Below, one piece after another: positions 1-5,242 of a DNA stretch of 6,124 bases. The DNA is from Planctomycetota bacterium (GTDB taxonomy: Bacteria > Planctomycetota > Phycisphaerae > UBA1845). The number at the start of each line of letters is the position of its first letter. Within the stretch, counting starts at the first letter, position 1. The stretch is from assembly GCA_022563055.1 (NCBI GenBank), contig JADFOB010000087.1:1-6124 (forward strand). Reading direction: 5' to 3'. The position numbers and the translations under genes were made by a program. Under the pieces are notes generated by a model that saw only the letters and a list, made by a program, of their open reading frames with translations, ran no database searches and was not told where the DNA came from.

Positions 1-22
1 CTGCTCAAGAGCAGTGGCACCC
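1..22. repeat. Dispersed palindromic repeat, copy A (cut by window edge)
   Basis: CTGCTC (1-6) and GAGCAG (9-14) form an inverted repeat around AA, followed by TGGCACCC. The word GAGCAGTGGCAC (9-20) recurs exactly at 1195-1206 and, reverse-complemented, at 2931-2942. The left part of the palindrome is probably outside the window. The element resembles a small REP-type hairpin repeat; its function is not known from the sequence. Confidence 0.65.
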
Positions 23-49
23 GCGGGTGCGTGACAGACTCGGCGTTGG

Positions 50-114
50 GAACTTTCCAGGGCACTTTTCCAGAGCACTCTTGGGGCACTTATCAGCGCG
101 CTTATCAGAGCACC
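50..114. repeat. Degenerate ~12-bp tandem array upstream of folE
   Basis: Six related units start at about 50, 62, 75, 86, 98 and 110, at spacings of 11 to 13 bases. Their heads read GAACT, GCACT, GCACT, GCACT, GCGCT and GCACC. The bodies are variants of TTTCCAG or TATCAG. The array looks like an eroded minisatellite. It ends about 240 bases before the folE start, and nothing shows whether it influences folE. Confidence 0.5.
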
Positions 115-130
115 GGGCGCAAGCCCGGTG
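111..130. other. Strong GC-rich hairpin with GCAA loop
   Basis: CACCGGGC (111-118) pairs perfectly with GCCCGGTG (123-130) around GCAA. On the plus strand that is a GNRA tetraloop, so the hairpin is most stable as plus-strand RNA. No T-run follows, so it is not a canonical intrinsic terminator. It could be a processing or termination structure for a transcript entering from the left, or part of an unrecognised RNA. Confidence 0.45.
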
Positions 131-281
131 AGACATTGCCACCTTAACCCGCTTCGCGAGCCATTCTGACGCAAGGGAGTCCGCAGGCTGGCGCCAGCGG
201 CTGTGACTGGGTGTGCCGATCCCGCGGGAAGTGTCACGGTCCATGCACACACGGGGCACACACCTCCAAACTCGCGATCCC

Positions 282-310
282 TTGCTTGCGCCGTCCACCT
301 GTTCTACGAT
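282..310 (+). promoter_or_regulatory. folE: Possible housekeeping-type promoter for folE
   Basis: TTGCTT (282-287) and TACGAT (305-310) are 17 bases apart, the optimal spacing. They match the -35 consensus at three of six positions and the -10 consensus at four of six. Transcription would begin near 317 and leave a leader of about 38 bases with GGTGG before ATG 355. It is a consensus-based guess in a GC-rich genome. Confidence 0.25.
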
Positions 311-354
311 GTCCATCGGAACGAGTGACGTTGTGCTGCACGCGGTGGACACCC

Positions 355-915
355 ATGGACCTTGAACGCATAGAAAACGCCGTTCGGGAGATTCTGGTTG
401 CGGTCGGCGAGGATCCCACCCGCGAAGGCCTCCGGGGTACCCCTGGCCGAGTCGCGCGCATGTACCAGGAGCTCTTTGCCGGGATGGGATCCGATCCATC
501 GATCCACCTCAAGACAGCCTTCACCGAGCACTACGATGAACTTGTCGTCCTGCGAGACATTCCCTTCAACTCGATGTGCGAGCATCACCTCATGCCCTTC
601 GAGGGCAAGGCGCACATAGCCTATCTGCCCGACGGAAAGGTCGTGGGCATCTCGAAGCTCGCCCGCGTCGTCGATGATTACGCCCACCGACCTCAAGTGC
701 AGGAACGCCTGACCTCCCAGATCGCCGACCTGTTTATGACGGAGTTGCAGGCCAAGGGTGTGGCCGTCATGATGGAAGCGACGCACGCCTGCATGACCTG
801 TCGCGGGATCAAAAAGGCCGGCAGCGTGATGGTCACATCAGCCGTCCGAGGCCGATGCCGAAGTGATCCCAGAACCCGCGGCGAGGTGATGGCCCTTCTG
901 CACCACTGCCGTTAG
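355..915 (+). CDS. folE: GTP cyclohydrolase I
   Basis: The enzyme converts GTP to 7,8-dihydroneopterin triphosphate in the cytosol, the first step of tetrahydrofolate synthesis and also a precursor for queuosine-type 7-deazapurines. The 186-residue product covers the whole family fold. The N-terminal helix region has the typical [19 protein letters not shown] segment (19-37). The zinc/active-site motif CEHH is at 75-78 (Cys75, His78), HIAYLP at 87-92, the [23 protein letters not shown] core at 98-120, and the third zinc ligand Cys146 in THACMTCRG. The C-terminal [12 protein letters not shown] helix ends it normally. The frame stays open upstream to an ATG at 211, but those 48 extra residues are Cys/Arg/Pro-rich and unlike the family. 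ATG 355 gives a standard short FolE and has a GGTGG element 7-11 bases upstream. No other pterin gene is visible nearby. It converges with the sigma-factor gene. Assignment is very secure; the downstream pathway cannot be told from the window. Confidence 0.96.
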   Translation: MDLERIENAVREILVAVGEDPTREGLRGTPGRVARMYQELFAGMGSDPSIHLKTAFTEHYDELVVLRDIPFNSMCEHHLMPFEGKAHIAYLPDGKVVGISKLARVVDDYAHRPQVQERLTSQIADLFMTELQAKGVAVMMEATHACMTCRGIKKAGSVMVTSAVRGRCRSDPRTRGEVMALLHHCR

Positions 916-1231
916 TGTGCAACTTGCGTTCCACGGATTGAGTCACCGCGTAGGGCAGGTGGTTGTTCCACCCAAGGCGGACGTTCACCTGCCTTTCCGG
1001 GTGGGTGGCCGAGTCTTAAACAATAACGGCAGCGCCATTCATGACTGTCCCTCTTTGTTCTCAAACCATCCTTGACGGACCCTAGCGCTCCGACACACCT
1101 GAAGTGATGGATGACGTTCTGCAAAGTGTGCCACTGCTGTGCCGGCAGTGCCGGTGATCGTGACGCACTCGTGCGGTCAAGCACACTGCTCACAGAGCAG
1201 TGGCACCCATCAACTCACGTGTGTCGGAGTA
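916..1231. other. Convergent intergenic region between folE and the sigma gene
   Basis: No gene is supported in these 316 bases. Just after folE, GGCAGGTG (954-961) can pair with CACCTGCC (986-993), or GGTGG (958-962) with CCACC (968-972). Only a short pyrimidine stretch follows, so terminator function is weakly supported. The right third carries the composite palindromic repeat at 1128-1206. Its perfect 8-bp hairpin could serve as a transcription barrier for the sigma gene arriving from the right. Confidence 0.55.
1128..1206. repeat. Composite inverted repeat, copies B1 and B2 of the dispersed palindrome
   Basis: GTGCCACTGCT (1128-1138) is the exact reverse complement of AGCAGTGGCAC (1196-1206), giving 11-bp ends around a 57-base centre. 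Each end also has its own local hairpin: CACTGC (1132-1137) with GCAGTG (1145-1150), and CACTGCTC (1184-1191) with GAGCAGTG (1195-1202) around a three-base loop. The layout is that of two opposed REP-like units, as in BIME elements, 26 bases after the sigma-gene stop. Confidence 0.65.
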
Positions 1232-2116
1232 CTAGCTCGGGTGAGACAGGAATCCGACGCTTGACTGGAAGATCCTGTCAACGTCGACCGGACCCTCGTC
1301 CTCCTGCTCGGACTCGAGGTCGCCCAGGTTGGCGATGCACATCGGGCACTCGACGACGTCGAGATGAAATTGAATATAGCTGCGCCAGGGATCCTCGACG
1401 ATGCCCAGCAGGTAGGAGCCCAGCGTACTGCGCTTCAGGCAGGTCAGGCGCTGCTCCCGCCACACGCGCGCCACCGTCACGTCAGCCTCCGATTCTTCCA
1501 GGCACGCCAGCGATGCGCGGTCGCGCTCGCCGAGATACTTCTGCAGTTTCCCGATCGCGCGGAACTTGACGCCCGCCACGGCCTTCTGGTCGATCTCGAG
1601 GAGCTCACCGACGTCGAGGTTGCGCATACCCGCGTAGAAAACCAGTTCGATGACCTGAAGATCGGTGAAGGCAGCGCGATCGCGAAGCTCGTGGATCAGT
1701 TGGCGAAGGATATCTCCCAGCAGATCCTCCTGCCCACGCTGTGCTTCCGCTTGGAGCGCCACTCCGCTGGGCGTCTCGGACGTTCCCGGCACGACACGTT
1801 CCCACCAGTCATCGGAATCAAGCGGTTCGGTCTGGGTGGGCAGCTTGCGCTGGCGAAGCAGATCGTAGAGTTTGTAACGCAGTATGGTGAAGAGGTAGGT
1901 TTCGAGCGAACGCGACGAGTCAAAGTGCGACAGCGATTGGAGAAACCCCACGAACGTGTCCTGTACCAGGTCTTCCGCATCACTAAGGCTTGCCGTCCGC
2001 GCGCGAACAAACGCCAGTAACCGCCCGTGATAGCGAGCGATCAACTCTCGCCACGCACTCTGGCTGCCTGAATGAATCTCGTCGACAAGAAACTGATCGG
2101 CGTTGCCGGTATCCAT
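1232..2116 (-). CDS. ECF-type sigma-70 factor with C-terminal Cys/His (anti-sigma-like) extension
   Basis: A 294-residue RNA polymerase sigma factor with only regions 2 and 4. Region 2 spans about residues 19-92, with the AEDLVQDTFVGFLQ helix (47-60) and the ETYLFTILRYKLYDLLRQRK segment (72-91) used for core binding and -10 recognition. Region 4 spans about 148-196 (TDLQVIELVFYAGMRNLDVGELLEI, then a recognition-helix-like KAVAGVKFRAIGKLQ), giving -35 recognition. About 95 residues follow that ordinary ECF factors lack. They contain Cys226, the segment STLGSYLLGIVEDPWRSYIQF, then His251-x5-Cys257-x2-Cys260 and an acidic tail. This resembles the His-x3-Cys-x2-Cys zinc anti-sigma fold. Transcription is in the same direction as the upstream membrane Ser/Thr kinase, 287 bp away, as in kinase-linked ECF groups of planctomycetes. 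ATG 2116 is the first good start; a purine/GC-rich stretch lies upstream but no strong Shine-Dalgarno. Sigma identity is secure; control by the kinase is inference. Confidence 0.92.
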   Translation of the reverse strand: MDTGNADQFLVDEIHSGSQSAWRELIARYHGRLLAFVRARTASLSDAEDLVQDTFVGFLQSLSHFDSSRSLETYLFTILRYKLYDLLRQRKLPTQTEPLDSDDWWERVVPGTSETPSGVALQAEAQRGQEDLLGDILRQLIHELRDRAAFTDLQVIELVFYAGMRNLDVGELLEIDQKAVAGVKFRAIGKLQKYLGERDRASLACLEESEADVTVARVWREQRLTCLKRSTLGSYLLGIVEDPWRSYIQFHLDVVECPMCIANLGDLESEQEDEGPVDVDRIFQSSVGFLSHPS

Positions 2117-2162
2117 GGAAGGTGCCCGCCCACCCGGTGTTTCACAAGTCTCACGACTATCC

Positions 2163-2249
2163 GAGCCGCAGGCTTTAGCCTGCGCGAATCTACGAGAGTC
2201 GCCGACGCCGCGGCGCCCCTGAAATCGCGCGGGCTAAAGCCCGCGGCTC
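2163..2249. repeat. REP-like inverted pair between kinase and sigma genes
   Basis: A 25-base arm at 2163-2187 is the reverse complement of the arm at 2225-2249 at 23 of 25 positions, with a 37-base GC-rich centre. Each arm also contains its own hairpin: GCAGGC-TTTA-GCCTGC on the left and GCGGGC-TAAA-GCCCGC on the right. The two differences between arms are a compensatory A-T to G-C pair change inside that small stem. This is the structure of REP/BIME elements mobilised by TnpA-REP (RAYT) transposases; none is encoded here. It lies 47 bases upstream of the sigma start. Confidence 0.75.
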
Positions 2250-2403
2250 CGTTGAGAAGCACAGTCGCAGGATTTATGTAGCACTGTACCAACAGGTCGT
2301 CTTATCCGACACGCTGATGTCGAATGTTACGGTGGGCGGGCGGTTGACGCTACAGGCCATCGCAGCCATGCCGGGACCGGTAATCGTCCGCGACGGGTTC
2401 GAA

Positions 2404-4803
2404 CTACTCAGAGTTCGGTTCTTGCAGGAACGGTTTGGGTACGCGGCGCCGATGACCCGTAAAGAGCGTGATCCCGATGAGCAGCAGAGAACAGAGGACC
2501 AGCCCCACGACCAACGCGATTCGGCCCACGTCACCTACATGGCCACGCCAGGTCATTGTCGAGATCGTTGTCGAGATCGTTGCCGTTGAGTCGCCCAAAA
2601 CGGTCGCCATCGTCTGCTCGTATGGCGTGTGGTAATCCCATTCCCTCGCGATACCCGTGATGGTTGCGCCGACGCCGAACAGGAGGACCGAGATCATCAA
2701 GGGGCGCAGGGTCTCACGCCAGAACCCGTCCCGCTTGTACATGGTCGTCTTGCGCAGCGCGAAGATCATCAAAGACGCCGAACCAATGCAACCGATGATG
2801 GCGGCCGTCACGTCGTGATATTCAACATTCTGCGCAATGAGCGGCACGAGGAATCCGACGATCGCACCGCCCATGAAAACGAACGACGCAATGCTCCAAA
2901 AAGCGCGGCTTACCCAGAGGCGTTGCCGGCGTGCCACTGCTCGGTGAACAGTGTCCGCCCCGGCGGCAGACGTTTTTGCCGCCTCATCGTTCTGTTCCGA
3001 CCCAAACTGCGCAAGATCGACGGGCTGGGCATACGGCGGCGCGTCTGACCGATGCGCGTCATCTCGCCCATCGGTCTGCTCAGATGCGCCGCGCACATCG
3101 ACTGCGGCGGGAGAGCCAGGCTGCCCGCGCTTCCCCCGGCCTGCCATCCACCATGCGTTCGCCTGAACGATCAGTGTGGCCGCTGTGCACACGGACGCGG
3201 CGAGGTACATCGCCAGTTCCTCGCGTCCGGCGTCAAACATCCCCGCGAGGATGACCGCCGCCAACCCGGCACCGACGCCCTTCCAGATCGCACCCCAGAC
3301 GTCCAGTTCGCCATGGACCGCGCGGTCGAACACCGTGTCCCAATCCGCCCACCAGGCTACGGCAAGCAGGGCGAACACGACGGCCAGTCCCACTGCGTTG
3401 TAGCGGGCGCCGTCCAGCAGCGGAGCGGCGCCCATGAAGAGGAGCGGCGCACTGACGCAAAGTCGTACCACGCTGCCGGCCCATTTGGGGCCGGTCGTTA
3501 CGTCAAACCACCGGGCCGTCTTGCGGGACAGCCCGATGCTGCCCGCCATTGCCAACGCGAGCATAAAAGCCGCCGGCGTCACCGGTTCGCCCCACGTGCT
3601 CCCAAACAAGACGCCAAGACCGACCAGCAATCCAACGGAGAGCATCAGGGCAGGCCACATCCGCCGGCGGTGGCCCCCCGCTTGAGGCGTGGCGGTCGCC
3701 GGGACGCCACGCTCAAACCGACCAGGACGGACTCCGCCGCGTTTGACAAGCTTGGCCATGCGCTGGTCGAATTTGCGTGAGATACGATCCATCCGCTTGG
3801 TGAGTCTGGCGGTAAAGGGAGGTCCGCTTCCCACAGGCCCGACCGGAACCGCCGGCAGGGCTCCTCCGCGCCCGGCCGGTCCTTGTGCGTAGTCTCGCAC
3901 GTATCCCGGAATCGGGTTGGGTGAAGGGATTGGCGAATCCGCGTGGTCGCCCGCACCTTGTCGGACCGCACCTTCGAGGCTCTGCGGACTGAAACCGGCA
4001 AGGCTCTTCTGCACATCCTCCTGGGCCATGAGGTCGTCGACCATCTCGTCAACGCTCTGGTAGCGATCCTTGGGATCCTTCTCGAGTGCCTTTCGGATAA
4101 CCCGTCCAAACGGGTCCGGAAGCTCATCGACCTCGGGCTGCGTCGTCAGGTGCTTCATCAGGATCTCAGCCATGCTGGATCCTTCAAACGGCACCTTGCC
4201 CAACAGCATTTCGTAGAGCATCACGCCGAGGGCATAGATGTCGACGCTTCGGGAGTAGTCGCCGCTTCCGATCTCCGGAGCCATGTAGTGGACGGTACCG
4301 ACACTCGAGGTCTGAACGCTGTGGCGGGAGACCGCGATAAACTTGCTCAGACCGTAGTCGCCGATCTTCACGTAGCCGTCGTCGTAGAAGATGTTCCCCG
4401 GTTTGAGGTCGCGGTGAACGATGCCGCGATCGTGCAGATAAGATAGACCCTTGGCAATCTCTCGCAGGAAGAAGGCGGCCTTTTGCGGCTCAAACCCGTT
4501 GGGCTCGGCGATGAGCAAATCACGCAGGGAAGGTCCGGAACAGTACTCCATGATGATGAAGTATTCACCGTCCGCGTTTTTCTTGACGTCGAAAATGGAG
4601 ACGAGGTGCGGACTCTTGAGGTTGATGCAATGGCTGACGCCGCGCAGCTCGACCTCCGGATTCTGGCGGAGGTACTTGAGCGCGACTTCGCGCCCGCCGT
4701 CACTGATTGCGTAGTAGACTTCGCCGAATCCACCGCTTCCCACCGCACGCTGGACCGTGAAGTCGTCAAGCGGTCGATCGCCATGTTTGAATCGATACGC
4801 CAT
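2404..4803 (-). CDS. Membrane Ser/Thr protein kinase with about ten transmembrane helices
   Basis: A 799-residue Hanks-type (PknB-like) kinase. The catalytic domain covers about residues 15-260: glycine loop GSGGFGEVY (22-30), ATP-binding Lys43 in VALKYL, catalytic loop HRDLKPGN (130-137, Asp132), metal-binding DYG in place of DFG (149-151), Thr/Ser-rich activation loop before MAPE (165-177), and VDIYALGVMLYEML (187-200). All catalytic residues are present, so it should be active. A Pro/Gly-rich linker (290-330) and a basic stretch (334-366) lead to hydrophobic segments near 382-404, 408-425, 441-463, 468-488, 502-523, 530-554, 634-657, 665-683, 699-719 and 761-781. Arg/Lys-rich loops at 426-440, 684-698 and the tail fit a cytoplasmic side, so both termini should be cytoplasmic. 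Most bacterial kinases of this type have one such helix. The gene lies between the FHA-protein and sigma-factor genes on the same strand. The membrane domain was not recognised; the stimulus is unknown. Confidence 0.95.
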   Translation of the reverse strand: MAYRFKHGDRPLDDFTVQRAVGSGGFGEVYYAISDGGREVALKYLRQNPEVELRGVSHCINLKSPHLVSIFDVKKNADGEYFIIMEYCSGPSLRDLLIAEPNGFEPQKAAFFLREIAKGLSYLHDRGIVHRDLKPGNIFYDDGYVKIGDYGLSKFIAVSRHSVQTSSVGTVHYMAPEIGSGDYSRSVDIYALGVMLYEMLLGKVPFEGSSMAEILMKHLTTQPEVDELPDPFGRVIRKALEKDPKDRYQSVDEMVDDLMAQEDVQKSLAGFSPQSLEGAVRQGAGDHADSPIPSPNPIPGYVRDYAQGPAGRGGALPAVPVGPVGSGPPFTARLTKRMDRISRKFDQRMAKLVKRGGVRPGRFERGVPATATPQAGGHRRRMWPALMLSVGLLVGLGVLFGSTWGEPVTPAAFMLALAMAGSIGLSRKTARWFDVTTGPKWAGSVVRLCVSAPLLFMGAAPLLDGARYNAVGLAVVFALLAVAWWADWDTVFDRAVHGELDVWGAIWKGVGAGLAAVILAGMFDAGREELAMYLAASVCTAATLIVQANAWWMAGRGKRGQPGSPAAVDVRGASEQTDGRDDAHRSDAPPYAQPVDLAQFGSEQNDEAAKTSAAGADTVHRAVARRQRLWVSRAFWSIASFVFMGGAIVGFLVPLIAQNVEYHDVTAAIIGCIGSASLMIFALRKTTMYKRDGFWRETLRPLMISVLLFGVGATITGIAREWDYHTPYEQTMATVLGDSTATISTTISTMTWRGHVGDVGRIALVVGLVLCSLLLIGITLFTGHRRRVPKPFLQEPNSE
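2556..2579. repeat. Exact 12-bp tandem duplication inside the kinase gene
   Basis: The unit TTGTCGAGATCG occurs twice head to tail. Being a multiple of three, it keeps frame and gives a doubled Thr-Ile-Ser-Thr at about residues 742-749. This falls in the long Thr-rich loop (720-760) predicted to face outside, between the last two membrane helices. Confidence 0.7.
2931..2954. repeat. Dispersed palindromic repeat, copy C, inside the kinase coding sequence
   Basis: GTGCCACTGCTC (2931-2942) is an exact 12-base match to copies A and B2. After a short centre, an imperfect return arm ACAGTG (2948-2953) follows. It is read through by the kinase gene as roughly residues 617-625 (DTVHRAVAR), in the cytoplasmic linker just before the seventh membrane helix. 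Confidence 0.6.
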
Positions 4804-4821
4804 AATTAACCGCCGAAGAGA

Positions 4822-4874
4822 AAACGTCGAAACGTCAAAACGTCGAAACCTTCAACCTTCCCACGTTCAACCTC
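4822..4874. repeat. Period-8 tandem repeat in the kinase upstream region
   Basis: AAACGTCG, AAACGTCA and AAACGTCG follow each other at exact 8-base spacing (4822-4845). A decayed unit AAACCTTC and two TTCAACC words (4851-4857, 4866-4872) come next. The array fills over half of the 94-base gap between the FHA-protein stop and the kinase start, ending 19 bases upstream of the kinase ATG. It therefore lies in the probable leader or promoter of the kinase. It could be a variable-number repeat or an iterated binding site. Confidence 0.6.
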
Positions 4875-4897
4875 TTCTGTGTGATAAAACATCCGCG

Positions 4898-5242
4898 CTA
4901 AGCCCTCGCGACGCCGGAGGAGCGCAGTCGCCACGGTTCCAGCACGAGACCGACGCCGCCAATCTCGGTCGGCTCCCCTAGTTTCAGTTCCGTGGCTTCC
5001 ACATTCACGTGTCCGTCATTTCTCTGACGGATCCACAGGGAGCCCGATCGCTCAAACAGAACCAGCGCAGGCTGCACGTGGTGGCACGTGATGTGCGCCG
5101 TTGGCCCCTGGCCGATGGTCGCATGGCCGTCAAACAGAATTACACGCCGCACATCCTGCGGCATTTTCGTCGTATCACTCAGCTCGATGATGGCGGTGGC
5201 GCTCTTTCGGCTCGGAAGGCGGAACGTGAATTTCGCCTGGCG
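4898..5242 (-). CDS. C-terminal part of the same FHA protein, in the -1 frame, with a second FHA-like domain
   Basis: This frame continues the FHA protein without a gap in sense. If the ribosome moved back one base after the GGC glycine codon at 5242-5244, the product would read VLG-RQAKFTFRLPSRKSATA, a natural exit from an FHA beta-sandwich. The next ~85 residues (5164 to 4898) contain VRRVILFDGHATIGQG, HHVQPALVLFERSGSLWIR and GEPTEIGGVGLVLEPW. They resemble a second, degenerate FHA-like sandwich without the classic Ser and Arg-His ligands. A free-standing gene starting at ATG 5164 would have 88 residues and begin inside a strand, which is less likely. The stop is 94 bases before the kinase start, so the two are likely co-transcribed. 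Best reading: 3' half of one gene broken by a single-base deletion, either real or a sequencing error. Confidence 0.7.
   Translation of the reverse strand, partial: RQAKFTFRLPSRKSATAIIELSDTTKMPQDVRRVILFDGHATIGQGPTAHITCHHVQPALVLFERSGSLWIRQRNDGHVNVEATELKLGEPTEIGGVGLVLEPWRLRSSGVARA

Larger units (their letters stand above)
1..354. other. Gene-free region upstream of folE
   Basis: No convincing coding sequence is present on either strand; open frames here give Arg/Pro/Cys-rich translations typical of GC-rich non-coding DNA. The region holds repeat copy A, the 12-bp array, the GCAA hairpin, a perfect 12-bp palindrome at 187-198 (core TGGCGCCA) and the possible folE promoter. The palindrome could be an operator but nothing supports a specific regulator. 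Confidence 0.6.

Noticed and set aside
5..499. Long open frame on the minus strand across the folE upstream region and folE start
   Set aside because: Its translation is low-complexity Arg/Pro/Cys-rich with no recognisable motif, and it overlaps the well-supported folE gene antisense.
954..1000. Candidate rho-independent terminator after folE
   Set aside because: The 8-bp stem has a 24-base loop and only a short T-stretch after it, so it is mentioned only as weak structure in the intergenic entry.
1001..1060. tRNA-like segment with GGTGGCCGAGTCTTAAA, resembling a Leu/Ser tRNA D-arm
   Set aside because: No acceptor stem, anticodon arm or GTTC T-loop can be placed around it.
1..1206. CRISPR array, because identical 12-base words recur
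   Set aside because: The copies are about 1.2 to 1.7 kb apart, palindromic, in both orientations and partly inside a gene, with no regular spacers.
1364..2020. 218-codon plus-strand open frame antisense to the sigma factor
   Set aside because: It mirrors the codon pattern of the sigma gene in a GC-rich genome; the opposite strand has clear sigma regions 2 and 4.
3052..3780. 242-codon plus-strand open frame antisense to the kinase
   Set aside because: The translation is Arg/His/Pro-rich and unlike any family; the kinase on the other strand accounts for the sequence.
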